This document shows positions 1-11,042 of a DNA stretch of 64,000 nucleotides, in pieces. A model generated the notes under the pieces. The model saw only the letters and a list, made by a program, of their open reading frames with translations. It was not told the DNA's origin and did no database searches. Positions within the stretch are counted from its first letter, which is position 1, and each line of letters opens with the position of its first letter. The translations under genes were made by a program, and so were the position numbers. Source of the DNA: an uncultured Mailhella sp. (lineage in GTDB: Bacteria > Desulfobacterota > Desulfovibrionia > Desulfovibrionales > Desulfovibrionaceae); the NCBI RefSeq assembly GCF_963931295.1, contig NZ_OZ007001.1, positions 2,435,001 through 2,499,000 on the forward strand, given 5' to 3'.

Positions 1-6
1 GGAGTT

Positions 7-1098
<1,092 letters not shown>

Positions 1099-1113
1099 TG
1101 TCTGATCCTTGTA

Positions 1114-1959
1114 CTACTTCTCGGTTTCCACAAGTCCGCGGACGAAGAGCTTCTGCATGCCGAGCACCACGAGCAGCGGCGGCAGCATGCCCAGAAGGGC
1201 CACGGCCATGATGAGGTTCCATTCCGGCACGGCGTCGGGAATGTTCACCATGCGCTGAATGCCCATGACCACGGTGTACATGCTTTCCTGATTGGTGACG
1301 AGCAGGGGCCAGAGGTACTGGTTCCAGCCGTAGATGAACAGCACCACGAAGAGCGCGGCGGTGTTCGTGCGGGAGAGCGGGAGCACCACGTCCACGAAGA
1401 AGCGCCAGGGGCCTGCGCCGTCGATGCGCGCGGCTTCGAGCAGTTCCTGGGGAATGGTCATGAACATCTGACGGTACAGGAACGTGGCCGTGGCCGAGGC
1501 GATGAGCGGCAGAATGAGGCCGGGGTAGCTGTCGATGAAGTTCAGGTTGGCGGCCACCTGGAAGGTGGGCACGATGCGCACTTCCACGGGCATCATGAGC
1601 GTGATGAAGATGAGCACGAAGCACAGCTCGCGTCCGCGGAAGCGGAAGAACACGATGGCGTAGGCCGCGGTGATGGAAATGGCGATTTTGCCGAGGGCGA
1701 TGCCGAGCGCCATGATGAGGCTGTTGCCCATCATGACCCACACGGGAATGCCGCCGGCGGCCTTGAGACCCTGGGTGAGCACGGTGGTGAAGTTCTTGAC
1801 GAGTTCCTGACCGAACCACAGGGGCGTGGTGCCTATGAGCACGTCGTAGCTGTGTGAGGTGGCCACGAGCGCCACGTACAGGGGAAAGAGAACGACGGCC
1901 GCGCCGAACAGGAGCACGGCGTGACTGAGCGCTCTTCCGAGTCCTTTCTTTTCTACCAT
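1114..1959 (-). CDS. ugpE: UgpE-type ABC transporter inner-membrane permease
   Basis: Second membrane subunit of the Ugp importer, 281 residues with about six transmembrane segments. The permease coupling (EAA) loop is visible as EAARIDGAGPWRFFVDVVLP. The frame opens at 2007, but the start at 1959 is preferred. It follows AGGAGA at good spacing, lies just after the ugpA stop instead of inside that gene, and gives the 281-residue length of Escherichia coli UgpE. It pairs with UgpA to form the channel and is energised by UgpC. Confidence 0.92.
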   Translation of the reverse strand: MVEKKGLGRALSHAVLLFGAAVVLFPLYVALVATSHSYDVLIGTTPLWFGQELVKNFTTVLTQGLKAAGGIPVWVMMGNSLIMALGIALGKIAISITAAYAIVFFRFRGRELCFVLIFITLMMPVEVRIVPTFQVAANLNFIDSYPGLILPLIASATATFLYRQMFMTIPQELLEAARIDGAGPWRFFVDVVLPLSRTNTAALFVVLFIYGWNQYLWPLLVTNQESMYTVVMGIQRMVNIPDAVPEWNLIMAVALLGMLPPLLVVLGMQKLFVRGLVETEK

Positions 1960-1981
1960 AACGAATCTTCTCCTGTTGCGG

Positions 1982-2875
1982 CTAGTAGTTGACCTTGCGT
2001 TCGACATAGCGGAACTGGAGGAACGTCAGAATCATGACGATGAACATGAGCACCACCGACTGCGCGGAGGAACCGCCGAAGTCGAGGCCGATGAACCCGT
2101 CGTTGAAGACCTTGTAGATGAGTGTTTCCGTTGCGCGTGAAGGCCCGCCCTGGGTGACCGCATGCACGATGCCGAAGGTCTCGAACAGGGTGTAGATGGT
2201 GTTGACCACGAGCAGGAAGAAGGTCGTGGGCGAGAGCAGGGGGAAGATGATGTTGCGGAAGCGCTGCCAGGGGCTGGCGCCGTCGATGGCGGCGGCCTCG
2301 ATGAGCGAACGCGGAATGGCCTGGAGTCCCGCAAGGAAGAACAGGAAATTATAGGAAATCTGCTTCCAGGAGGCAGATATGATGAGCAGCAGCAGGGCCT
2401 GATTGCCGTTGAGCTTGTGGTTCCAGGTGTATCCCAGGCTGTCGAGCAGCGAGGAGAGCACGCCTACGGAAGGATTGAACAGAAAGAGCCAGAGCACGCC
2501 GGCGAGGGGCGGAGCCACGGCGTAGGGAATGATGAGCATCGACTTGTAGAGCGCGCCGCCGAAGCTTACCTGATCGGCGACGACGGCCATGAGCAGGGAA
2601 ACCGTCATGGTGAGGGTGATGGTGGCGATGCTGAAGATGAAGGTGAGATACAGCGTTTCAAGATAGCTGGGATCGGAGAAAAGAACGACAAAGTTGTCCA
2701 GTCCGACGAACTCTCTGGAAAGGCCGAAAGAGTCTTCCATGTATACCGACCCGAGCAGGGCCTCGCCGGCGGGGTAGAAGAAGAACACCACCGTGATGAC
2801 AAGCTGGGGCAGCAGGAAGAGAATGGGCAGCAGCAGATGCTTTTTGCCCCGGAACGCGTAGCGCTCATCCTGCAT
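1982..2875 (-). CDS. ugpA: UgpA-type ABC transporter inner-membrane permease
   Basis: First membrane subunit of the Ugp importer, 297 residues. A hydrophobic segment opens the protein after a short basic cytoplasmic start, and the coupling loop reads EAAAIDGASPWQRFRNIIFP. It follows ugpB after a 73-base gap that holds a hairpin with a T-run, and it ends 22 bases before the ugpE start. Length and the order A-E-C match the Ugp family, although E. coli places the phosphodiesterase gene last whereas here it is first. Confidence 0.92.
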   Translation of the reverse strand: MQDERYAFRGKKHLLLPILFLLPQLVITVVFFFYPAGEALLGSVYMEDSFGLSREFVGLDNFVVLFSDPSYLETLYLTFIFSIATITLTMTVSLLMAVVADQVSFGGALYKSMLIIPYAVAPPLAGVLWLFLFNPSVGVLSSLLDSLGYTWNHKLNGNQALLLLIISASWKQISYNFLFFLAGLQAIPRSLIEAAAIDGASPWQRFRNIIFPLLSPTTFFLLVVNTIYTLFETFGIVHAVTQGGPSRATETLIYKVFNDGFIGLDFGGSSAQSVVLMFIVMILTFLQFRYVERKVNY

Positions 2876-2903
2876 GAGAACTCCTTTGACGGCTGTGGTT
2901 GAA

Positions 2904-2930
2904 AAAGGGGAGAGTCGGTCTCTCCCCTTT
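2904..2930 (-). terminator. Intercistronic terminator/attenuator between ugpB and ugpA
   Basis: A perfect 10-bp stem (2904-2913 with 2921-2930) and a 7-base loop is followed on the minus strand by a short T-run. It sits between the binding-protein gene and the first permease gene. This placement is common in ABC operons, where partial termination or mRNA protection gives more binding protein than permease. That role is inference. Confidence 0.7.
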
Positions 2931-2948
2931 GTGTGTTAGATGAGCGGA

Positions 2949-4265
2949 TCAGCTGTTGGCGCGCTCAAAGCGGCGCAGTTCGACGTTGCCGCGCTTCACG
3001 GCGGAGTCGAGAGCTTCCTTGGCGGTCTTCTTGCCGGCCCAGACGGCTTCGAGTTCTTCGTCGATGATGTTGCGGATCTGGACGAAGTTGCCGAGGCGCA
3101 GGCCGAGGGTGTTGATGGTGGGCTTCTTGTCGGAGAGGGCCTTCACGGCCACGTCGGTGCCGGGGTTCTTGTCGTAGAAGCCCTGCTGCTTGGTGAGCTC
3201 GTAGCCGGCGAGGGTGACGGGCACGTAGCCGGTGGCCTGATGGAAGGCGGCCTGCACTTCAGGCTTCAGGATGTAGTTGATGAAGGCGGCCACGCCGTTT
3301 TCGGAATCCTTGGAATGACCGGCCATGGCCCAGATAGCGGCGCCGCCGATCACGGTGTTCTGAGGAGCTCCCTTCACGTCGGGCCAGTAGGGCAGCACCA
3401 TGACGCCCCAGTTGAACTTGGCGCCGGCCTTGACGGCGGCGTAGGAGCCGGAGGAGTTCATGAGAATGCCCGCTTCGCCGGCGGTGAAGGTGTTGATGGC
3501 TTCGGACTTGCGGCCCACGTACACGGAAACGCCTTCCTTGTTGAGCTTGGAGAGGAAGTCGATGTGGCGGACCTGCAGCGGACCGTTGAAGAGCAGTTCG
3601 GTGTTCAGTCCGTCGAAGCCGTTGTTGTTGGAGGCGAAGGGAACGTTGTGCCAGGCGGAGAAGCTTTCAAGCTGCACCCAGGACTGCCAGCCGCTGGTCA
3701 TGCCGTACTTGCACGCGCCGGATTCCTTGATCTTGCGGGCGAGGTCGGCCACTTCGGGCCAGGTGCGGGGGAAGTTTTCAGGATCGCCGCCGGCCTTCTT
3801 CACGGCGTCCTTGTTGTAGTAGAGCACCGTGGTGGAGGCGTTGAAGGGCATGGCGATGAGCTTGCCGTCGCTGGTGGAATAGTAGCTCGTGACGGAAGGC
3901 AGGAACTTGGACATGTCGAGCGGCGTGCCCGCGGCGTCCATGATTTCCCAGACGGGACGGATGGCGCCCTTGGCGGCCATCATGCTGGCGGTGCCCACTT
4001 CAAAGATCTGGATGATGTTCGGATGCTGCTTGGCGCGGAAGGCGGCAATGGCGGCGGTCATGGCTTCGTCGTAGTTGCCCTTGTACACGCCCTTGACTTC
4101 GTATTTGTCCTGGGAGGCGTTGAAGTCCTTGATGATGTTGTCGGTGATTTCACCGAGCTCGCCGCCCATGCCGTGCCAGAAGGTGATGGTGGTTTTCGCC
4201 TGCACGGGACTCGCCAGGAGCATCAGAGAAACGGCCAGAAGGGCCACGGATCGGAGTGAACGCAT
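2949..4265 (-). CDS. ugpB: UgpB-type periplasmic substrate-binding protein
   Basis: Extracytoplasmic solute-binding protein (family 1) of 438 residues with a clear Sec signal peptide: basic MRSLR, a hydrophobic core and a SPVQA cleavage site near residue 23. The mature start TTITFWHGMGG and length match UgpB, which binds sn-glycerol-3-phosphate or glycerophosphodiesters in the periplasm and delivers them to UgpAE. It follows the phosphodiesterase gene and precedes the permeases. Confidence 0.92.
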   Translation of the reverse strand: MRSLRSVALLAVSLMLLASPVQAKTTITFWHGMGGELGEITDNIIKDFNASQDKYEVKGVYKGNYDEAMTAAIAAFRAKQHPNIIQIFEVGTASMMAAKGAIRPVWEIMDAAGTPLDMSKFLPSVTSYYSTSDGKLIAMPFNASTTVLYYNKDAVKKAGGDPENFPRTWPEVADLARKIKESGACKYGMTSGWQSWVQLESFSAWHNVPFASNNNGFDGLNTELLFNGPLQVRHIDFLSKLNKEGVSVYVGRKSEAINTFTAGEAGILMNSSGSYAAVKAGAKFNWGVMVLPYWPDVKGAPQNTVIGGAAIWAMAGHSKDSENGVAAFINYILKPEVQAAFHQATGYVPVTLAGYELTKQQGFYDKNPGTDVAVKALSDKKPTINTLGLRLGNFVQIRNIIDEELEAVWAGKKTAKEALDSAVKRGNVELRRFERANS

Positions 4266-4349
4266 AAGTTCTCCTGCCTTTGCGGACGTGTCGTCCGGTT
4301 GGAGTCTCCGGGAAAATCCCGGAAGGAACTATATTCACGCGCCCGGAAG

Positions 4350-4370
4350 GAGGGGACGGAAGGTCCCCTC
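4350..4370 (-). terminator. Hairpin between ugpQ and ugpB
   Basis: An 8-bp perfect stem (4350-4357 with 4363-4370) with a 5-base loop lies in the 126-base gap between the phosphodiesterase and ugpB genes. There is no T-run on either strand, so an attenuator, an mRNA-stabilising hairpin or chance are all possible. Confidence 0.4.
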
Positions 4371-4391
4371 TCGGGGCGCGCTGCTGACGGT

Positions 4392-5240
4392 TCAGTCTCT
4401 GCCCAGCGCCGCCCGGCACGCGGCCGGGAAGTCGGTGATGATGCCGCTTGCGCCGTCTTCCACGAGCTTTCTGGCTTCATCCATGTCGTTGACGGTCCAG
4501 ACGTTGACGGCAAAGCCGGCGTCGCGGAGGGCGGCAAGATCGCCGGGGGCGAGAATCAGCCTGTCCGGATGGTAGGCGTTCACGCCGAGACTGCGGCACA
4601 GTTCGACGGGATCGTCGGGGCGGGTGTTTTCCACGAGGGCGCCCGTGGCGATTTCGGGACACAGATCGTGGCATTCCAGCAGATAGCGGTGCTGGAACGA
4701 GGAAATGATGACCTGCTCCACCATGTCGAAACGGCGGATCATCTCTAACACGTCTTTTGTTACAGTATCATGACCGATGAGGTGTGCGTGGTTTTTAATT
4801 TCCACGTTCACGGCCCAGTCGAAGCGCTTCGTGAGTTCGAGCGCCTGTTCCAGCGTGGGAATGCGCAGTCCCTTGAAGGAGGCGAGGGTTTCGGCGCTCA
4901 GTTCTCCTGCGGCCACGCGGCCGAACTGATCGCGGCCTTCGTACCAGGAACCGGCGTCCAGTCTGCCGAGTTCCTCAAGCGTGAAGTCGCACACGCGGTA
5001 GGAGGGGCGGCCGGGATAGACTTCTTCCACGTTGGTGGTGCGCACGAGGGTGTCGTCGTGAACGACCACGAGCTTGTAGTCCTTGGTATAGTTGACGTCC
5101 AACTCCCAGAGATCGGCCTTCACGGCGTGGCCGAGCGCGGCGGAGGTCAGCGTGTTTTCAGGGGCGTGTCCTCTGGCGCCGCGATGGGCGATGACAAGGG
5201 GCATGGAAGCGCGAGCATGCAGTTCAACAGTGTTTTTCAT
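4392..5240 (-). CDS. ugpQ: Glycerophosphodiester phosphodiesterase (UgpQ-like)
   Basis: Hydrolyses glycerophosphodiesters to glycerol-3-phosphate and an alcohol. GDPD-family residues are visible: the catalytic HRGARGHAPENT near the N-terminus, the metal-binding pair in LWELDVN, then NVEIKNH and the C-terminal VNVWTVND. There is no signal peptide, so the enzyme should be cytosolic like UgpQ and act on diesters imported by the transporter encoded downstream. The frame stays open to 5297; the ATG at 5240 is preferred because it follows an AGGA box, giving 282 residues. It leads the operon instead of ending it. Confidence 0.88.
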   Translation of the reverse strand: MKNTVELHARASMPLVIAHRGARGHAPENTLTSAALGHAVKADLWELDVNYTKDYKLVVVHDDTLVRTTNVEEVYPGRPSYRVCDFTLEELGRLDAGSWYEGRDQFGRVAAGELSAETLASFKGLRIPTLEQALELTKRFDWAVNVEIKNHAHLIGHDTVTKDVLEMIRRFDMVEQVIISSFQHRYLLECHDLCPEIATGALVENTRPDDPVELCRSLGVNAYHPDRLILAPGDLAALRDAGFAVNVWTVNDMDEARKLVEDGASGIITDFPAACRAALGRD

Positions 5241-5633
5241 GGCGGATGTCCTGTATCCATGTGTGTTTTGATCCGCGGCAACGCGTCGCGGCTTCATGCG
5301 GAATCAACGGCGATCCGCATGAAGAAATGTTCGCGAAAAGAGGCTTGCCCTCGTTTTTTCGTATCCGCGCCCGTTGCGGCGGGGTGCGGGCATCATTGCT
5401 GCTGAACATTGCATTTTTATGACAATATATATTTAACTTTCGTGAGTATCCTAAATCATGCCTGTTATCAACCCTATTCTTTCATTCACATTGTTTCTTT
5501 TGCCGAAAGAAAAGGATTTTGTGAAAAAAATCATTTTTCATGTCTCTGCTTCATGCAAGGAAAACGTTTTTCCGATGTCCTTGAAGAGAAAGGGGCGGCA
5601 GAAACAGGAAATGCGTTGCCTGAAAGAACAAAG
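5241..5633. other. Intergenic region upstream of ugpQ
   Basis: About 390 bases with no gene I recognise. The part near 5400-5540 is AT-rich and should hold the minus-strand promoter of the ugp operon, but I could not single out convincing -35 and -10 boxes. Confidence 0.5.
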
Positions 5634-5672
5634 AAAAGGCCCGCCGACATGTGCCGGACGGGCCCTTTCCTA
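5634..5672 (-). terminator. Terminator of the first amino-acid ABC operon
   Basis: A GC-rich hairpin (left arm about 5634-5643, right arm about 5659-5668, one mismatch) is followed on the minus strand by TTTTC. It lies 35 bases after the last permease stop, so it most likely ends the operon that begins at 8901. Confidence 0.75.
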
Positions 5673-5706
5673 GGAGGGAAACGTTGCAGAAAATTTTTTC
5701 TGCGGG

Positions 5707-6408
5707 TCAGGCGGCTTCTCCCAGGTTCCGCGAGGCGGCGTGTCTGCGCTTATGCATGTGACGAACCACGCAGGAGAGGGTGAAGTTGATGACAAAGTAG
5801 ATGAGCGCCGCAAAGCCGAAGATGACGGCCACCTGTGCAATGCCCACGGTCTGCCCGGTGTAGCGCGGCAGCAGGGCGAGGGCGTTGCGGGAGCGGAACA
5901 TGAGTTCGGCCACGGCCACCATGGAAAGGAACGAGGTATCCTTGACCACGGTGATGACCTGACTGAGCAGGGTGGGAACGATGTTCTGGAAGCACTGCGG
6001 CAGAATGATGTACACGAGCGTCTGCACGAAGTTGAAGCCCTGGGAGGCGGCGGCTTCAAACTGTCCTCTGGGAATGGAGTTCAGACCTCCGCGGATAATT
6101 TCCGCAATGGTGGCGGAGGTGAACAGCACGAAGGCGAAGGAGCAGCGCAGAAAGGCCGTGGGCATGGGCGCGTACACGTAGCAGATGAGCACCCACATGA
6201 GGTTGGGGGTGTTGCGGAAAATTTCGATGTAGACGCCTGCGAGTTTGCCGAGGACGAATTTGTCGTAGCTGCGCAGAAGCGCCAGAATGAGCCCGAAAAA
6301 GATGCTGCATATCACGATGACGACGGAAAGCTCGATGACGAGCCACGCGCCGCCCAGAAGATAGGTGAGAATTTCGGGCGTAAATGTGCGGGTAATGACC
6401 TCGATCAC
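5707..6408 (-). CDS. Polar amino-acid ABC transporter permease (second permease)
   Basis: Membrane subunit of a polar amino-acid (PAAT/HisMQ-GltJK family) importer, 233 residues with about five transmembrane segments. The coupling loop is EAAASQGFNFVQTLVYIILP. Its start overlaps the stop of the preceding permease by four bases (ATGA), so the two are translationally coupled. A close paralogue lies at 28180-28881. The family covers glutamate, glutamine, histidine and cystine systems; the substrate cannot be read from the sequence. Confidence 0.92.
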   Translation of the reverse strand: MIEVITRTFTPEILTYLLGGAWLVIELSVVIVICSIFFGLILALLRSYDKFVLGKLAGVYIEIFRNTPNLMWVLICYVYAPMPTAFLRCSFAFVLFTSATIAEIIRGGLNSIPRGQFEAAASQGFNFVQTLVYIILPQCFQNIVPTLLSQVITVVKDTSFLSMVAVAELMFRSRNALALLPRYTGQTVGIAQVAVIFGFAALIYFVINFTLSCVVRHMHKRRHAASRNLGEAA

Positions 6409-7127
6409 GACAATTCTTCCTCTATTTTTTTCATTTCCTGCCCGGCGCGGCTGTCCTGGCGCTTCAGGCGTTCCTCATAGCGGCGACCCCAGGTGGAAAG
6501 GGGGAAGCACAGCAGAAAATACAGGATGCCGCACACCAGGAAGGGCGGCCCGTAGATGCTGGCGCCGCTGGTGGCCCAGTCGTTGGTGCGGTTCATGAGG
6601 TCCGTGCCGCCGATGAGCGCGATGACGGACGTGTTCTTGATGAGGTTGACCATCTGGTTGACCAGCGGGGGCAGGATGATTTTCACCGTCTGGGGCAGGA
6701 TGACCCAGCGCATGGTCTGCACGTAGGTGAAGCCCTGAGAGGCGGCTGCTTCGGCCTGGCCGCGCGGAATGGACTGAATGCCGGCGCGCACCACTTCGGC
6801 GATGTAGGCGCCGTGATAGATGCCCACGGCAAAGATGCCCACGCTCACCTGTCCCATCATGACGCCCACATAGGGGAGGGCGAGATAGAACACGTAGGCC
6901 TGAAGAACGAGCGGCGTATTCTGTATGGCTTCCACATAGGCGCGGGCGATGCTTCTGGGAACGGCGAAGTGCGACGTGGACATGACGCCGAACACGACGC
7001 CGAGCGCCAGCGCGAGGGCCAGCGCCGCGATGGAGACCATGACGGTCACGCCGAAGGCCTGCAGAAACAGGGTCCAGTCGGCCAGAAACACCATCCAGCA
7101 TGCGGGTGACAGTATTTGTTCAATCAC
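6405..7127 (-). CDS. Polar amino-acid ABC transporter permease (first permease)
   Basis: Partner membrane subunit, 240 residues, with the HisM/GlnP-type coupling loop EAAASQGFTYVQTMRWVILP and the C-terminal WGRRYEERL tail. It follows the binding-protein gene by 52 bases and overlaps the next permease by four bases. A heterodimer with the 5707-6408 product is expected. Its near-identical paralogue is at 28878-29600. Confidence 0.92.
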   Translation of the reverse strand: MIEQILSPACWMVFLADWTLFLQAFGVTVMVSIAALALALALGVVFGVMSTSHFAVPRSIARAYVEAIQNTPLVLQAYVFYLALPYVGVMMGQVSVGIFAVGIYHGAYIAEVVRAGIQSIPRGQAEAAASQGFTYVQTMRWVILPQTVKIILPPLVNQMVNLIKNTSVIALIGGTDLMNRTNDWATSGASIYGPPFLVCGILYFLLCFPLSTWGRRYEERLKRQDSRAGQEMKKIEEELS

Positions 7128-7179
7128 GATTCAAACCTGTGGCTGGCGGCGCGGCAGGGCCGCGCCGCTCTTGGGAGTG

Positions 7180-8001
7180 TTACTTCTTGAAGGAAGGCGT
7201 GACGCCGTTCTTGGCAATGATCTTGTCTATGGTGCCGTCGGCGAGCCAGGCGGAAATCTGCTTTTCGACGAACTCGGCCAGGCCCTTGTTGGAGAGCTTG
7301 GTGGCCACGCCGTAATCCTGGGGAGCGAAGCGCACGGTGCTCAGGATTTCGGTGCTCGGATCAAGATAGCCGGAAAGAATGGAGCCGTCCACGCAGAAGG
7401 CCTGCACCTGACCGGCGTCGAGCGCGGCCTTGATGGAGGGATAGTCGGGGAAGGTCTGGATGTTGGCGGTGTCGGTGAGGGTGACGCCGTTTTCGGCGGC
7501 AGCCTTGATGAGGGCGTCCTTGGAGGTGGAGCCTTCAGCCACGCCCACGCGCTTCTTCACGAGATCGCCGTAGTTGGCGATGCCGGAATTCTTCTTCACG
7601 AGCAGGGAGACGGCGTCGGTGTAGTAGGGAGTGGAGAAGTTCCAGATCTTCTTGCGGTCCGGGGTGATGGTGAAGGTGGCGAGCACCATGTCGATGTCGC
7701 CGGTGTCGAGGAGCTGTCCGCGGGTCTTGGCGGTCACGGCGGTGAAGACCACCTTGTCGGCCTTGAGGCCCATGGCTTCGGCGAGCTTCTTGGAGAGATC
7801 CACTTCCATGCCGGCGTAGTTGCCGGACAGATCCTGCATGCTGAAGCCCGGAACGTCGGACTTGACGCCCACGTGCAGTTCGCCGCGCTTGACGATGGCC
7901 TGCACGTCGTCGGGCAGGGTGGCGGCCGAGGCTGTGGTGGCGAAGGTCAGGATGGCGAGGGCCGAGAGAAGAAGGGCTCCCATGCGGTGAAGTTTGTTCA
8001 T
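7180..8001 (-). CDS. Family 3 amino-acid-binding periplasmic protein
   Basis: Extracytoplasmic solute-binding protein (family 3) of 273 residues with a Sec signal peptide ending ATTASA near residue 26. The mature protein shows the family pattern: RGELHVGVKSDVPGFS, the amino-acid-contact region GMEVDLSKKLAEAMG, then TITPDRKKIWNFSTPYY and VAEGSTSKD. It should capture a polar amino acid in the periplasm for the two permeases encoded downstream. A paralogue is at 29650-30471. Confidence 0.92.
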   Translation of the reverse strand: MNKLHRMGALLLSALAILTFATTASAATLPDDVQAIVKRGELHVGVKSDVPGFSMQDLSGNYAGMEVDLSKKLAEAMGLKADKVVFTAVTAKTRGQLLDTGDIDMVLATFTITPDRKKIWNFSTPYYTDAVSLLVKKNSGIANYGDLVKKRVGVAEGSTSKDALIKAAAENGVTLTDTANIQTFPDYPSIKAALDAGQVQAFCVDGSILSGYLDPSTEILSTVRFAPQDYGVATKLSNKGLAEFVEKQISAWLADGTIDKIIAKNGVTPSFKK

Positions 8002-8169
8002 TGTGTCTGCCTCCTTGTTGAGTGCCGGCTGGCGATTGTTTTTGCCTTGCGCGGGGGGAACGCGAGGTTTGCTGACGAAAATGCCCGGCGGATGGCCGCA
8101 CCGTGCAGACGCGCCTGCACAGGCTCGCGGGAGTTCGCCCGCAGCCTGCGAACACGGCGTTGTCTGCGT

Positions 8170-8901
<732 letters not shown>

Positions 8902-10208
8902 TCTCCTGAGCGGCGGGCCGCTGAGGACTCTTACCGCACTGTATTGTTTTGAGATTTTCGTTTTTTCCTCATCAACGAATTAACAATAATGTAAAAGCTA
9001 GCAGGGCCGATATTTTTTGTCAATCTTGTTCATGCCGCTGTCGGCACAATTTGAAAATAAAGTGAAAGAGAATAAAAATATGCAGTTTTTATGCAATGTT
9101 ATGCAACTTCTTTCAGTATGTACATTTTTTGAAAAGTTCAGCATTTTGCGGGTTGACGCGCAACAAGAAAAAAAAGAAGGGGCGTGACGCGGGAAAATAT
9201 GATTAATATGCTGGAATGGAAGGAAAAATAAAAAAATGCAAGGAGGGCGGGAACGACTTTTTACAGGAAGAAAAATTAACAAAAAAGATATTTTTACCTG
9301 TTTTGTCGAGAGTCGCGGACGTCATGCCGCCTGTTTTCTTTCAACGGCGGACGCATGGAGGCGTCAGGCGCGCCGTGCAGAGAAGAGCGGCAGGGGGGAG
9401 CGGAATTCGCGGGTGTCGCGGCCGCGGAGCATGAGAAAGCCGTCGCTGCTGCGGAAGGCCGCCGTGCGGCGGGCATCGGACTCGGCGATGTGCAAAGCTG
9501 TCGAAGTTCCCGCAGGCTTTCCCGGATGCAGGAACCCGGGCCGCGGAACGCGCCAACAGTGTTTTCGTCCGGGGGAGGGCGCAGAGCGCGTCCGGGCAGG
9601 CGGCTCCGTGCATCAGAGCGGCCTGCCCGGGGTCGACAGGGAATGGGGGCAATGGCGTGTGCCAAAGGCGCAGGACTTCGGCCTTGCGCGATGCGTACGC
9701 GCCGGACAAGGCGGACGCCGGAGAAGAACGGCCTGTTCGGATTCGCGTCCGGCTTGCCGGAGAGCGGGGGCGACTCTGGTGCAATGCCCTGTGCTCCGGC
9801 GCATTCGTGCCTTGCCTGTCGCCGGCGGGGGCGCGGCTTCTTTGGCTCGCGTTTTATTCCGGGCCCAGGCTGTGCAGAGCTGCGGGGCTGAGCGAGAAGC
9901 GGTGACAGTGCACGGAGCGGGGAGTGAGCTCGGAGCTGGGCCTGGTCGAAAACAGGTCTTTCGACTGAGGAGACGCTTTTTGCTCCGGTTTGTCGCGTCG
10001 GGCGACAATCAGGGGGCTCAGGCTGAGCTGGAACGCCCCGGCGTCGAGTCCAGAAAAACAGCCGGAGCAAGGCGCGCGGAAGGCGGCTTTGCGGACTGCT
10101 CGGGACGAAGGCCGTCCCGGTTCCCGGTGTTTTCCCGGCGCGGAAGCCGCCGCGTGTCGATCATGAGCCGGAAACAACCTTGCGGCACGGGTGCCCTGGG
10201 GCTGCGAC
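8902..10208. other. 1.3-kb region without a recognisable gene
   Basis: The first 400 bases are AT-rich and should contain the promoter of the amino-acid ABC operon. From about 9310 to 10200 the composition turns strongly GC-rich. All open frames there (for example 9236-10309 plus, 9294-10070 minus) translate to Arg-, Pro- and Ala-rich strings without domains, and I do not believe them. It may be a decayed gene or structured non-coding sequence. Confidence 0.5.
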
Positions 10209-11039
10209 CTAGAGTCCCAGCAGTGCGGCGGCGTTGCGGTAGAGCAGCTTGTCCTGCACTTCCGGCCGGAAGCTTTCCCGGAACTCATGGACGCAGGAGA
10301 GCGGAGTGAAGGGATAGGCGGAGCCGAAGAGCATGCGGTCCTGCATGTAGAAGTTGCCAGCCCGGATGTAGTCGTCCTGCCCGGGGAGGTGGAAGAAGTA
10401 GAGATCGGGGCAGACGTAGATGTTTTTCTGATAGAAGCAGATGCCGAGTATTTCCTGCACAAAGGGCCAGCAGCCGTGGGCGGCGACGAAGTTGACCTCC
10501 GGAAAATCGAAGGCGATTCTGCTCAGACGCTGCGGATCGGAGTAAGTTCTGTCGGGCCCGGCCCGGCCGCCGATCATGAGAATGACGGGAATGCGGCGAC
10601 GTTCGCATTCGGCATAGAAGGGATAAAGGCGCGCGTCGTCCACGTAGCGGGGCCGGTCGAGGGCTCCCGGTTCGAGCACCACGCCCTTGAGCGGCCCGTC
10701 CACGCACACGCGGAGCATTTCCCTGACGCCTTCCTTGGGGTCGGAGGCGTCTATGCCCGCAAGGCCCACGAACTTTCCGGGATATTCCTTCATGAGGCGT
10801 ATGATTTCATCGTTGGGCACGTTGCCCTTGCGGTGGCCGACGCGTCCGGTGGCCACGCCCATGTCGATGCCGTTTTCCTCCATTTCCTGGAGCAGCAGCT
10901 CCATGGATTCCTGTCGGGCGGACGGCGAACGCTGCAATCCTATGTTGTCGGCGTAGAAGTCCGCGGCGGCCTTGTCCGCGTACATGCCGACATGAAGAAA
11001 GCCCCCGAACGGGGGGCGGAGACGAAAGTCGATGACCAT
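10209..11039 (-). CDS. Amidohydrolase-2-fold protein lacking canonical metal ligands (copy B)
   Basis: A 276-residue protein that resembles the amidohydrolase_2 TIM-barrel family along its length: GVATGRVGH, an AAHGCWPFVQEILG segment, and a closing FGSAYPF followed by a C-terminal helix. The usual N-terminal metal-binding HxH is replaced by RLR in MVIDFRLRPPF, and the usual catalytic Asp of FG(S/T)DYP is Ala. The neighbouring paralogue has the same changes, so they look like a subfamily trait and not decay. It follows copy A by three bases. Its substrate is unknown; lactonase- or decarboxylase-like ring cleavage is possible but unsupported. Confidence 0.8.
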   Translation of the reverse strand: MVIDFRLRPPFGGFLHVGMYADKAAADFYADNIGLQRSPSARQESMELLLQEMEENGIDMGVATGRVGHRKGNVPNDEIIRLMKEYPGKFVGLAGIDASDPKEGVREMLRVCVDGPLKGVVLEPGALDRPRYVDDARLYPFYAECERRRIPVILMIGGRAGPDRTYSDPQRLSRIAFDFPEVNFVAAHGCWPFVQEILGICFYQKNIYVCPDLYFFHLPGQDDYIRAGNFYMQDRMLFGSAYPFTPLSCVHEFRESFRPEVQDKLLYRNAAALLGL

Positions 11040-11042
11040 GAG

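Noticed and set aside
9236..10309. 357-residue plus-strand open frame in the gene-free region
   Set aside because: Arg-rich throughout, no domain, and it runs into the end of the amidohydrolase gene on the other strand.
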